A DNA stretch of 64,000 bases from Methylomicrobium sp051061015 (lineage in GTDB: Bacteria > Pseudomonadota > Gammaproteobacteria > Methylococcales > Methylomonadaceae): positions 1 to 64,000 of the forward strand of contig JBPFEG010000050.1 of assembly GCA_051061015.1 (NCBI GenBank). Direction: 5' to 3'. A model generated the notes under the pieces. That model saw nothing but the letters and a program-made list of their open reading frames with translations, had not been told where the DNA came from and made no database searches. Made by a program: the position numbers and the translations under genes. Positions 33,159-42,091 of the stretch are shown one piece after another; position 1 is the stretch's first letter; every line of letters starts with the position of its first letter.

Positions 33159-35126
33159 TCATCGCATTAAAACAAGATATTGATCCAGCGCTTCCGGGTT
33201 CGCCAGAGCCTGCCGGTTTTTGACTTGCCGCCCGTGAAGGATATTACGCACCGCCAGCTCGGCGATTTTGCCGCTCTTGGTGCGCGGAATATCGGTTACC
33301 TGCCGGATTTCTGCCGGCACATGATGGGGCGAGGCATTCAGCCTGATCTGCTGCTTGATCTTTGCCTTCAACGCGTCGGTCAGCTCCAGGCCGGATCGGA
33401 GGATCACGAACAAGATGATCCTGCAGTCGCCGTCGATATCCTGCCCGACGACCAGGCTTTCCAGCACTTCATCGACCTGCTCCACCTGCCGGTAGATTTC
33501 GGCGGTGCCGATCCGAATTCCGCCGGGGTTCAGCACCGCATCCGAGCGGCCGTAGATGATTATCCCCCCGCTTTCAGTCAATGCGACATAATCCCCGTGC
33601 CACCAGACGCCCGGGTATTTTTCGAAATAGACGGCCCGGTACAGGTGCTGCTCAGGGTCGTTCCAGAATCCAACCGGCATCGATGGAAACGGCGACTTGC
33701 AGACCAGTTCGCCTTTCTCGCCCTGTATGGATCTTCCGTTTTCGTCGTAAACGTCGACGTCCATCCCGAGCCCCCGGCACTGGATTTCGCCGCGGCGCAC
33801 CGGCAGCAGCGGGCATCCGAGCACGAAGCAGGAGATGATGTCGGTGCCGCCGGAAATCGACGACAGGCAGACATCGGTTTTGATCGAGTCATAGACATAG
33901 TCGAACGCTTCCGGCGCCAAGGGCGATCCGGTCGACAGGATTGTCTTCAACGACGACAGGCGGTGCATTTCTTTGGGGCGAACCGAGGCTTTCTTGAGCG
34001 TATCAATGTATTTGGCGGACACCCCGAAAATAGTGATCCGGAACTCATCGATCAGGTCGAACAGCGCATCGGGCTTGGGATAAAGCGGTGATCCGTCGTA
34101 GAGCACCAGCTCCGCGCCGGACGCCAGGCCGGAGACCAGCCAGTTCCACATCATCCAGCCACAGGTGGTGTAGTAAAACAGCCGGTCGCCGGGATGGACG
34201 TCCACGTGCAGCAGATGTTCCTTCAGGTGCTGGAGCAGGGTGCCGCCGACACCATGCACGATGCATTTCGGCGGGCCCGTGGTGCCGGAAGAATACAGAA
34301 TAAACAGCGGGTCGTCGAATGCCATCGGCTCGAAGTCTATCGGATGGCTCTCCGGAAACTCGGCCAGATAATCCTGCCAAAGCGTTGCCGGAGCAATGCT
34401 GAGCGGTGCGCCTTGCAAGTAAGGCACCAGCACGGCTTTTTGGACCGAAGGCAAGGCCTTCAGCAACGGTTCGATCTGATCCGTGCGAGCGAATGGCTTG
34501 CCGCCGAAAAAGTAGCCGTCCGCGACGAACAGCACTTTCGGGCTGATCTGGCCGAAACGGTCGACAATGCCCGGCACGCCGAAATCCGGGGAGCAACTGC
34601 TCCATACCGCGCCGAGGCTGGCGGTCGCGAGCATTGCGACGATCGTTTCGGGACGGTTTGGCAACACGCCGGCGACCCGGTCGCCGGGTCTGACGCCGTC
34701 CTTTCTGAGCGCCCGGGCGGTTTGGGATACCCGGCGGTAAAGCTCACCGTACGTAACCTGATGCGTCTCGCCGTTTTCACCGCGAAAGCGAATCGCAAAG
34801 CGCCGTTCGTCCCGATTGCGCAATAAATTTTCTGCGTAGTTGAGCCGGGCATCCGGAAACCATCGGGCGCCGGGCATTTTATGGGGATCGACCAATATCC
34901 TTTCCCCTTTCCGGGACGCCTGGATTCCGGCAAAGTCCCAGAGCAAACTCCAAAAGTCGGCAGGGTTTTCGATTGACCATTGGTAAAGCGATGCGTAATC
35001 CGAGGCATTGAGACCATATTGCTCCCGCACCGCTGCGATGAAACGGGTCAGGTTGGCGTTCTGCTGTCTTTCCGCCGAAGGCTGCCAAAGCACTGGATTC
35101 ACGTCGCACTCCGCTGGCTGATTCAT
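33159..35126 (-). CDS. aacS: Acetoacetate--CoA ligase
   Basis: 655 residues, the length of acetoacetyl-CoA synthetases. AMP-forming motifs: FILYSSGTTGPPKCIVHG (P-loop), FYYTTCGWMMWNWLVSGL typical for this subfamily, GGTDIISCF, and TKSGKIAELAVR with the C-terminal catalytic Lys. It links acetoacetate to CoA with ATP, so it can use the acetoacetate made by fahA. It lies about 7 kb from that operon and is not co-transcribed with it. The ribosome site is weak. Confidence 0.93.
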   Translation of the reverse strand: MNQPAECDVNPVLWQPSAERQQNANLTRFIAAVREQYGLNASDYASLYQWSIENPADFWSLLWDFAGIQASRKGERILVDPHKMPGARWFPDARLNYAENLLRNRDERRFAIRFRGENGETHQVTYGELYRRVSQTARALRKDGVRPGDRVAGVLPNRPETIVAMLATASLGAVWSSCSPDFGVPGIVDRFGQISPKVLFVADGYFFGGKPFARTDQIEPLLKALPSVQKAVLVPYLQGAPLSIAPATLWQDYLAEFPESHPIDFEPMAFDDPLFILYSSGTTGPPKCIVHGVGGTLLQHLKEHLLHVDVHPGDRLFYYTTCGWMMWNWLVSGLASGAELVLYDGSPLYPKPDALFDLIDEFRITIFGVSAKYIDTLKKASVRPKEMHRLSSLKTILSTGSPLAPEAFDYVYDSIKTDVCLSSISGGTDIISCFVLGCPLLPVRRGEIQCRGLGMDVDVYDENGRSIQGEKGELVCKSPFPSMPVGFWNDPEQHLYRAVYFEKYPGVWWHGDYVALTESGGIIIYGRSDAVLNPGGIRIGTAEIYRQVEQVDEVLESLVVGQDIDGDCRIILFVILRSGLELTDALKAKIKQQIRLNASPHHVPAEIRQVTDIPRTKSGKIAELAVRNILHGRQVKNRQALANPEALDQYLVLMR

Positions 35127-35202
35127 TTCATCAGAGTGAGGCTGGAGTTGCTAAGTTCAGGCAGGGCAGAGGTTGTCAACGCGCGCCTCCTCGGGCGTTT
35201 GT

Positions 35203-36102
35203 TTACGGGGCATTCAGAATGGCGTGCAGGTCGGAGAGCCGGCCCCGCACGACTGTGCGAATTTGCTTGATAGCTTCGGGCGGGGCTGGGGTGAAAGGAG
35301 GACGCACATGGACCGGAAAATTTTCGATCCGGACGCCCATCGCGGCCTTGACCAGCGGGATTTCGAACAGGGGGCTGGCGACGCGGTACGTATTCCAGAC
35401 ATCGAACGCGGATTGCAGGGTTGTCGCCTTATTGCCGGTTTTCCAGAAAGTTTCCTGAATCGCGAGCAAGTATTCGGGCAGCGGGTTCGCGCCGCCGGTG
35501 ACCGACCCGTGCAGACCATATTGCAAGGTTTTCAGGCAGGCGGCGTCGTCTGCAAAAAATATCTTCAGCTCCGGAAAACGCGAGCGGTAAGCGAGCGCAT
35601 TGGACAAGTCGCCGCTCGAGTCCTTGAGGCCGGCGATCTGAATGCCTTTGTCGGCCAGCCTGCCGAGCAGCGTGTTATCGATCCGGTTGCCGGTATGCTT
35701 CGGAAAATTATAAAGAAAGGCGGGCATCGCGTTTCCAGATAATGCCTTGGCGAAAAAACGGCAGAGTCCGTCAGCCGAGGACTCGGCATAATAATAGGGA
35801 GGGAGCAGCAGCACCGCGTCGCCGTCCGTGCCGTAGATCAGCTTTTTGACGTCATCGATGCAAGTCGAACTGACGTTATTGATCAGGGTGCCTTCAAAAT
35901 GCCGTCTTGCGAAGTCGACGACCTGTTGCCGCTCATTCAGCGTCAATGACGGAAATTCGCCGGTTGTGCCGTTCGCAATCGCCGATTTCACGCCCCAGGA
36001 AGCGAGCGAGTGCAAATAGGCTTCGAATGCGCGCCAATCTATTTTGCCATCGGCATCGAACGGCGTTAGCAGTGCAACAATCGGCGGGATTAAATCAAGC
36101 AT
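35203..36102 (-). CDS. DapA/N-acetylneuraminate-lyase family aldolase
   Basis: 299 residues. Class I aldolase barrel with IVALLTPFDADGKID, IANGTTGEFPSL (the GTTGE loop), Tyr131 in LYNFPKHTG, and Schiff-base Lys160 in IAGLKDSSGD. These residues fit dihydrodipicolinate synthase, but the family also includes keto-acid aldolases, and the protein has a longer C-terminus (PVHVRPPFTP). It is not near lysine genes, so the substrate is uncertain. The gene starts 28 bases after the metallophosphoesterase gene, likely in one operon. Confidence 0.78.
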   Translation of the reverse strand: MLDLIPPIVALLTPFDADGKIDWRAFEAYLHSLASWGVKSAIANGTTGEFPSLTLNERQQVVDFARRHFEGTLINNVSSTCIDDVKKLIYGTDGDAVLLLPPYYYAESSADGLCRFFAKALSGNAMPAFLYNFPKHTGNRIDNTLLGRLADKGIQIAGLKDSSGDLSNALAYRSRFPELKIFFADDAACLKTLQYGLHGSVTGGANPLPEYLLAIQETFWKTGNKATTLQSAFDVWNTYRVASPLFEIPLVKAAMGVRIENFPVHVRPPFTPAPPEAIKQIRTVVRGRLSDLHAILNAP

Positions 36103-36130
36103 TTGAAGATGTTGGCATCCTAAAGCCGGC

Positions 36131-36859
36131 TCAAATTTCTACCGTTTTATTCAAGTCAAATCCCGGCACCGTTCTCAGACCGGTATAACCGCGCGGATTG
36201 CACAGGATTCGCGTCCCGGCGATTCGGTAATCGACCTGACAATGCGTGTGGCCATGGAACCACGCGCTAATGTCGTATTGATGCATCAGCGCTTTCAGAT
36301 CGTTGCAGTAAGCCAGTTTTTTGATCGCGTTTGGCGCTTCGTTCCAGCTCCATTCAGACGGGGCATGGTGCGTGATCACCACCGTTTTGCCCCGAAACGG
36401 CTGTGCGAGTTCGTTTTCGAGCCATGCCTTCGATTGGAGATGGAGCCGGGTAAATTCGTCCGCATCCAGCGCCTTGCCGTCAAGGCGGATCCGTTTGAAA
36501 TCGTTCAGCGATTCGCTGAGGCTGTCGGTTTTTTCCGGGCCCTCGGCATACAGGTCGGCCCACAGCGTACAGCCCAAAAATCGCACCTGCTGAAAAATAA
36601 AACGCCGGTTTTCGAGAAATTGCACGTTCGATCCCTGGCACTGCTCGCGAATCAGCAACAGGGCTTCGCGATATTCATGGGTGTAAAATTCATGATTACC
36701 CGCGATGTAAATGACCGGTTTGTCGAAAGTTTTCAGCCAGGCGACGCCCTGATCGCAAACCCCGATGTCGCCGGCCGCAATGATCAGATCGGCATCGTTA
36801 TCCGGCATTCCCAGATCGCCGAATTCCAAATGGATGTCAGAAAAATAATTGATCCTCAC
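36131..36859 (-). CDS. Calcineurin-like metallophosphoesterase
   Basis: 242 residues. Metal motifs in order: YFSDIHLE (DxH), AAGDIGV (GD), IAGNHEFYT (GNHE), ITHHAPS, and FHGHTHCQVDYR. This set marks a two-metal phosphoesterase of the cytoplasm. The subgroup acts on varied nucleotides or nucleic acids; the substrate is unknown. It precedes the DapA-type gene. It is divergent from ispG across an 88-base promoter region. Confidence 0.85.
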   Translation of the reverse strand: MRINYFSDIHLEFGDLGMPDNDADLIIAAGDIGVCDQGVAWLKTFDKPVIYIAGNHEFYTHEYREALLLIREQCQGSNVQFLENRRFIFQQVRFLGCTLWADLYAEGPEKTDSLSESLNDFKRIRLDGKALDADEFTRLHLQSKAWLENELAQPFRGKTVVITHHAPSEWSWNEAPNAIKKLAYCNDLKALMHQYDISAWFHGHTHCQVDYRIAGTRILCNPRGYTGLRTVPGFDLNKTVEI

Positions 36860-36874
36860 GATTTCACTCTGCCC

Positions 36875-36902
36875 TTGACACGCTCTAGGCGTATAATATA
36901 GA
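36875..36902 (+). promoter_or_regulatory. Sigma-70-type promoter for ispG
   Basis: TTGACA (36875-36880) and TATAGA (36897-36902) are 16 bases apart, about 45 bases before the ATG. A TATAAT (36892-36897) lies in the spacer but is only 11 bases from the -35. Confidence 0.6.
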
Positions 36903-36947
36903 TCACATTTATAAATTATTAGCCATTCCTTATTGAAAGTTTAATCT

Positions 36948-38177
36948 ATGTCCATCAGTCTTAGAAAAATCACGCATCAGGTTTCGGTCGGCGATGTGAA
37001 AGTGGGCGGCGGCGCCCCGATCGTCGTGCAATCGATGACCAATACCGATACGGCCGATATAACCGCTACGGTCAACCAGATCATCGAACTGGCGCAGGCC
37101 GGCTCCGAAATTGTCAGGGTGACCGTCAATACCGAAGAAGCGGCGAAAGCAGTTGCGGAGATTCGCAATCAGTTGGACAGGAAAGGGCATACGGTGCCGA
37201 TCGTCGGCGATTTTCATTTCAACGGCCACCGGTTGCTGGAAAAATACCCGGACTGTGCGGCGGCGCTCGACAAATACCGGATCAATCCGGGCAACGTCGG
37301 TCGCGGCAAGGCCCGCGACCCGCAGTTCCAGCAAATGGTCGAATTCGCCTGCCAATACAATAAGCCGGTGCGTATCGGCGTGAACGGCGGCAGTCTGGAC
37401 CCTGCGGTTCTGGCCCGACTGCTCGACGAGAACCGGGTGTTGCCCACTCCCGAGCCGCTGGCCGCGGTGACCCGCAAGGCGATCGTGATGTCCGCGCTGG
37501 AAAGCGCCGCGAAAGCCGAGGAAATCGGTTTAGGCAAGGACAAGATCATCCTGTCCTGCAAGATCAGCAACGTGCAGGACCTGATCAGCATTTACCAGGA
37601 TTTGTCGAGCCGCTGCGATTATGCCTTGCACCTGGGCCTGACCGAAGCCGGCATGGGCTCGAAAGGGATCGTCTCGTCATCCGCGGCGCTGTCGGTGCTG
37701 ATGCAGCAGGGCATCGGCGATACGATCCGGATTTCCTTAACGCCGGAACCCGGCTCCTCGAGAACACAGGAAGTGATCGTCGCGCAGGAGATCCTGCAAA
37801 CGATGGGTTTCCGCTCGTTTACCCCGATGGTAATTTCCTGCCCCGGTTGCGGCCGCACGACCAGCGACTATTTCCAGAAGCTGGCGCTGGAAATCCAGAC
37901 TTATCTGCGCGACCAGATGCCGGTCTGGCGCACCAAATATCCCGGCGTCGAGGAAATGGAAGTCGCGGTGATGGGCTGCGTGGTGAACGGCCCCGGCGAA
38001 AGCAAAAACGCGAATATCGGCATCAGCCTGCCCGGCACCGGCGAATCCCCGGTTGCGCCGGTCTATGAAGACGGCGAAAAAACGGTCACGCTGAAAGGCG
38101 ACCGGATTGCCGAGGAGTTCCAGGAGATCGTCGAGCGTTATATCGAATCGCATTACGGCGAAAAGGTCAGCGCTTAA
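36948..38177 (+). CDS. ispG: 4-hydroxy-3-methylbut-2-enyl diphosphate synthase
   Basis: 409 residues. Iron-sulfur enzyme of the MEP pathway that reduces methylerythritol cyclodiphosphate. Start MSISLRKITHQVSVGDVKVG with the early PIVVQSMTNTDTADI motif. The cluster cysteines are in CPGCGRTTSDYF and CVVNGPGE. It supplies isoprenoid precursors, including those of hopanoids, though hpnR is 4 kb away. It is alone on the plus strand with a good promoter. Confidence 0.96.
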   Translation: MSISLRKITHQVSVGDVKVGGGAPIVVQSMTNTDTADITATVNQIIELAQAGSEIVRVTVNTEEAAKAVAEIRNQLDRKGHTVPIVGDFHFNGHRLLEKYPDCAAALDKYRINPGNVGRGKARDPQFQQMVEFACQYNKPVRIGVNGGSLDPAVLARLLDENRVLPTPEPLAAVTRKAIVMSALESAAKAEEIGLGKDKIILSCKISNVQDLISIYQDLSSRCDYALHLGLTEAGMGSKGIVSSSAALSVLMQQGIGDTIRISLTPEPGSSRTQEVIVAQEILQTMGFRSFTPMVISCPGCGRTTSDYFQKLALEIQTYLRDQMPVWRTKYPGVEEMEVAVMGCVVNGPGESKNANIGISLPGTGESPVAPVYEDGEKTVTLKGDRIAEEFQEIVERYIESHYGEKVSA

Positions 38178-38296
38178 AATGTGTCACCGTTCTCCCCATG
38201 CGGGTCATGGGGAGGACAAAGAAACCTGCCGAAATCGAGCCGATTTCGGCCTTTTATCTCTTCAGTGCTGCTCTAACGCAGAGCCGGCATTTCCTT

Positions 38297-39565
38297 ATGT
38301 CCAAACTGACACGCCTGTTCTCTACATGGAAGTCCCGCAATAAACGGAATCCCCAGTCGAACGAGCCGATTGCCGATCGTCAGGATTACACGGCTAAAAT
38401 CCTGAATCCCGGCATTGACCCAGAGGCCGAACAAGCGATTAAAGCCATTCATGCCAGCCTGCCGCCTCCGGTATTCTGGCTGCTCGGAAAGACTCAAAGC
38501 GGCAAAAGTGCGATCATTCGGACGCTGACCCATTCGACTGTCGCGGAAGTCGGCAACGGCTTCAGGCCCTGCACGAAGACCGCGATGTTTTTCGATTATC
38601 CGGATTCCGAGACCGCGCTGCTGCGTTTTCTGGACACGCGGGGGCTGTCGGAAGCGGGCTATAATGCGAGTGAAGACATGGCCTGGTGCGAGCGGCAGGC
38701 GCATCTTTTGATCGTGGTCGTGAAGGCAATGGATCATCAGCTGGAGACATTATTGGCAGCGCTCAGGCAGATTCGCAACGCGCATCCGGGCTGGCCGCTG
38801 ATCGTGGCCCAAACGACGCTGCATGAAGGCTACCCGAGCCGAACGACGAATCATCTGCAGCCGTATCCGTTCGCGAATGGGCAGATCGATCACGCCGTAC
38901 CGGCCGACCTGCGTTTTTCGCTGCTAAAACAGCAGCAGGATTTCGCCGGCCTGAACGCCCGCTTCGTGCCGATCGATTTTACGCTGATCGAAGACGGCTA
39001 CGAACCGGCCGATTACGGTATCGATGAACTCTGGACTGCGATCGAAACGGCGTTGCCGCTCGGTCTCCGTGACATGCTGGACATCAGCCGGATCAATGAT
39101 GTGTATTTGAAAGCCGCGCATTCGCATATCGTCAGCTACGCGATTCTGGCCGGATGCGCAGCGGCGATTCCGCTGCCGGTTGCCAGCCTGAGCACTGTCG
39201 TGATCCTGCAAGGCAAAATGTTTCACACCATCGCCAGCGTCTATGGCCTGCCTTTGACCCGAAAGAGTGTCAGCGAAATCGTCGGGGCGATCGGCCTGGG
39301 TGTGTTGTCGGGCATGGGCGGGCGCGAGCTGCTGAAACTGGTGCCTTATTACGGTCAAACGGTAGCGGCCGGTATGGCGGGCTTATACACCGCGGCGGTC
39401 AGCTACGCGTTGGGTAAAACTTTGTGCTTTTACTTCAGCCGCACGAAGCAAGGCGAGGCGCTGAGCCCTGAAGCGTTGAATGCGATGTTCAAGCAGGAGT
39501 TCATGCGCGGAGGCGAATTGCTGCGCGATGCGGTCAAACGCCGACAGGCGCCGGAACAAAAGTGA
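38297..39565 (+). CDS. GTPase with membrane-associated C-terminus (DUF697-like)
   Basis: 422 residues from the ATG at 38297; the in-frame ATG at 38198 is less likely because the intervening residues show no pattern. The G1 loop is LLGKTQSGKSAIIRTL, and G3 is LDTRGLSEAG. After the G domain comes a DUF697-like part with hydrophobic stretches (HIVSYAILAGCAAAIPLPVA, IVGAIGLGVLSGMG), probably a membrane hairpin. It overlaps the next GTPase gene by one base (TGATG). The pair probably forms a complex at the membrane. Function is unknown. Confidence 0.78.
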   Translation: MSKLTRLFSTWKSRNKRNPQSNEPIADRQDYTAKILNPGIDPEAEQAIKAIHASLPPPVFWLLGKTQSGKSAIIRTLTHSTVAEVGNGFRPCTKTAMFFDYPDSETALLRFLDTRGLSEAGYNASEDMAWCERQAHLLIVVVKAMDHQLETLLAALRQIRNAHPGWPLIVAQTTLHEGYPSRTTNHLQPYPFANGQIDHAVPADLRFSLLKQQQDFAGLNARFVPIDFTLIEDGYEPADYGIDELWTAIETALPLGLRDMLDISRINDVYLKAAHSHIVSYAILAGCAAAIPLPVASLSTVVILQGKMFHTIASVYGLPLTRKSVSEIVGAIGLGVLSGMGGRELLKLVPYYGQTVAAGMAGLYTAAVSYALGKTLCFYFSRTKQGEALSPEALNAMFKQEFMRGGELLRDAVKRRQAPEQK

Positions 39566-41022
39566 TGAAAACGCCGGTACTCTTGATCATTCTGTTCCTG
39601 TTGGTCGTATTGCCCTGGCTGGCGCTGGTGATTCTCGGCATCGTCTGGCTATGGCAGCAGCATTATCTACTCCAGGCGGCTCCCGTCCTGTTGTCGATCT
39701 ACGGCATCGCCTGGCTTCTGAGCCGGAAATTGCGCCATGATGAACCGATGCCGCCGACACTGCCCAGTGTCGACCCGGACGACCGCTGGTCGCCGGCCGC
39801 GAAGGAAATCTGGGACAAGATCGATTCTTTGGCGAAAGACCTGAACCCGGCTGATTATCCTTTGACCGATACGACTCGGCTTGTGGGATTGGCCAGACGG
39901 ATCATCGCGGAAGTTGCGGCGCACTTTCGGCCCGAACTCGGGCGCGCCGAGCTCGATGTGCCGCTGCGTAATATTTTATATATCGTCGAGCAGGTCTGCC
40001 GGGATATGCGGGAGTTGCTGGATGAAAAGGTGCCGTTCAGCCATCTGATCACGATTCGCGAGGGTTTGCAGCTCTGGAAATGGCGGGAGAAGTTTCGGCA
40101 GGTCAATTTTCTGCGCCGTACGCTGGCGATGGCGGCCTCGCCCTTTACCGCGATCCCGACCGAATTGAGCCGTTTTTTCACCGGCAAGATTGCGAGTTAT
40201 CCGAAAGGGATGCTGGAACGCTGGCTGCTGCAGACAGTCGCCAAAAAGATCGGCTATTACGCGATTGCGCTTTACAGCGGCCATTTGATGCCGCCTTCGC
40301 TCGCGGCGCCTGGTCCGGAGCCGGAAGAAAACGCGTTACCCCAACGGCCGTTGCGGGTGTTGATCGCAGGCCAGACCAATGCGGGCAAGTCCAGCCTGAT
40401 CAACGCATTGCTCGGCGAGTTCAGAAGTACCGTAGATGTGCTGCCGGTCGCCGATGATCTGCGGATTTACAAACTCCAGCATCCTGACATGGACGAAGTA
40501 CTGCTTTACGACAGCCCGGGCTATGGCGAGGATGACTTCTGGTTTCGAAAGAACGATCCGCAACTCGGCGTTTTCGATCTGGTGATCGTGGTCTGCTCGG
40601 CCGTGCAGGCCGGCCGCGAAGCCGATGGCCGATTTTTAGACAAGTTGCGCAACTGGTACGGTGCCCATCTCGAGCGGCGGATGCCGCCGGTGCTCGCGGT
40701 CGTCAGTCATATCGATCAATTACGGCCTTTCCGGGAATGGGAGCCGCCGTATGACATCGAAAATCCTCACAACGACAAAGCGCAAAATATCCGCGAGGCT
40801 GTCGAAACGGTGGCCCAGTCCCTGCAATTGCCAATTGAGGATTGCCTGCCGGTCTGTCTGTCTGCCTCGGCGGAGATTTACAACATTGAAGCGGTGTTGG
40901 CGAGCATGGTGAAGAAACTGCCTGAGAGTCTAAGGGCCCAATATCTGCGCACCTTATCCGAAGGCCAGCGTAAGGAAAAAATCATGCGGCTCCTGGGGCA
41001 ATTAGGAATATGGCGAGGCTAG
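39565..41022 (+). CDS. Membrane-anchored GTPase, partner of the preceding gene
   Basis: 485 residues. Two N-terminal membrane segments (about 3-25 and 34-50), then a long helical part with WKWREKFRQVNFLRRTLAMA and FTGKIASYPKGMLERWL. The G domain begins at about 265: G1 VLIAGQTNAGKSSLINALLG, G3 LLYDSPGYGED, and VVSHIDQL for G4. The later part resembles the YcjX-YcjF-like or dynamin-like group of stress GTPases, but I cannot place it. The start overlaps the stop of the first GTPase gene, so translation is coupled. Confidence 0.78.
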   Translation: MKTPVLLIILFLLVVLPWLALVILGIVWLWQQHYLLQAAPVLLSIYGIAWLLSRKLRHDEPMPPTLPSVDPDDRWSPAAKEIWDKIDSLAKDLNPADYPLTDTTRLVGLARRIIAEVAAHFRPELGRAELDVPLRNILYIVEQVCRDMRELLDEKVPFSHLITIREGLQLWKWREKFRQVNFLRRTLAMAASPFTAIPTELSRFFTGKIASYPKGMLERWLLQTVAKKIGYYAIALYSGHLMPPSLAAPGPEPEENALPQRPLRVLIAGQTNAGKSSLINALLGEFRSTVDVLPVADDLRIYKLQHPDMDEVLLYDSPGYGEDDFWFRKNDPQLGVFDLVIVVCSAVQAGREADGRFLDKLRNWYGAHLERRMPPVLAVVSHIDQLRPFREWEPPYDIENPHNDKAQNIREAVETVAQSLQLPIEDCLPVCLSASAEIYNIEAVLASMVKKLPESLRAQYLRTLSEGQRKEKIMRLLGQLGIWRG

Positions 41023-41101
41023 GTGTGAGTCTATTTCAAATGAGGGCGATCATTGCCATGACACAATTATTTCATCCTTCCCGTTCGCTTAGAACACTTT
41101 G

Positions 41102-41222
41102 CATCGTTCCCATGCGCTGCATGGGAACGCCGTTTGCACCGCTCCCGCGGTGCGTGACGCAGAGCGTCACTGGCTCCTTCCCATATTATGCCTTTCAGGG
41201 TATGCAGCGCATGGGAACGATG
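41102..41222. repeat. 121-base element with 21-base perfect inverted ends
   Basis: CATCGTTCCCATGCGCTGCAT (41102-41122) is repeated inverted and exact at 41202-41222. Each arm carries a GTTCCCA-type core seen again in the REP-like hairpins at 45061-45139. Inside are GCACCGCTCCCGCGGTGC and GACGCAGAGCGTC palindromes. It is non-coding, between the second GTPase gene and the aspartic protease gene. Confidence 0.85.
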
Positions 41223-41245
41223 TGTAACTAAAGGCGATTACTTCC

Positions 41246-41959
41246 ATGATGACTCGATCAATTTATTTTCACTCGATTAGAAAACTCGCTTGCGTTTGCT
41301 GCCTGTTGATCGCGCTAGGCGCAAAAGCGCAGGAAGCCGATTATGGTGAGGATTTATACGGCCAGATCGAATCGCTGCAAAATCAGATGCAAATTCAGGT
41401 TGTCGGCCTGGATAATATCGGCGACGAACCGAAAGTACGCGCGCGTGGCAGTCTCGAGCAGCAGCTCGAAAAGGCGCTGTCATCCTACAATCACGTGATC
41501 ACCCGTAATCCTAAAGGCAAGATCGAAAAAGTCGTGATCATCAATAAAAAGCAAAGAACCGATACCGATCGAATCGTGTTGCCGACCCGCTATGAAAGCG
41601 GACATTTTCTTGTCTCGCTATCCGTCTCGGGCAGCGGCGATTATTGGGAAACCGTCGAAATGATCGTCGATACCGGCGCGGACGTGATGGTACTGCCCCA
41701 TTCGATGATCGCCAAGCTCGGGATAGAGGAGGGCGCGTTGACACCGCGGACCATGCAAACGGCAAACGGCAATGTCGACGCCAAGATCGGTAAATTGCAC
41801 GGTGTCAGGATAGAAGGAGAAAACCTCGAAAACGTCGATGCGGCTTTCGTGGAGGATGAACTGCTTAACCATAAAAGCCTGTTGGGGATGAGCGCGTTGG
41901 GGCGCTATAAATTGGTGATCGATAACGAATCCCGCCTGGTGACGCTGATTAAAAAATAG
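41246..41959 (+). CDS. Retropepsin-like aspartic protease family protein, exported
   Basis: 237 residues. N-terminal signal (about 1-28, ending LIALGAKAQ). The second half is a retropepsin-like domain: EMIVDTGADVMVLPHSMI (catalytic Asp in VDTGAD), TANGNVDAKIGKLHGVRI, and SLLGMSALGRYKLVIDN. This is the clan AA form of bacterial periplasmic proteases, which dimerise. The first half (about 30-110) is predicted to be helical and binds unknown partners. It is single, after the palindromic element. Confidence 0.8.
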   Translation: MMTRSIYFHSIRKLACVCCLLIALGAKAQEADYGEDLYGQIESLQNQMQIQVVGLDNIGDEPKVRARGSLEQQLEKALSSYNHVITRNPKGKIEKVVIINKKQRTDTDRIVLPTRYESGHFLVSLSVSGSGDYWETVEMIVDTGADVMVLPHSMIAKLGIEEGALTPRTMQTANGNVDAKIGKLHGVRIEGENLENVDAAFVEDELLNHKSLLGMSALGRYKLVIDNESRLVTLIKK

Positions 41960-42091
41960 CCGGGTGTATTTCCTGTAGAGAAACTGATCCTGCTTTGCCG
42001 ATAGCCTTGATGAAGCCGGCTGCGGGTAGGAAGGCGGCATCGCAACGTGTTACGATAAAGGCTTCAAAACTGGAGAATGACTGCAGGTTGT

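Noticed and set aside
33180..34091. 303-codon frame antisense to the acetoacetyl-CoA synthetase gene
   Set aside because: It shadows conserved coding sequence of aacS and lacks a ribosome site and recognisable motifs.
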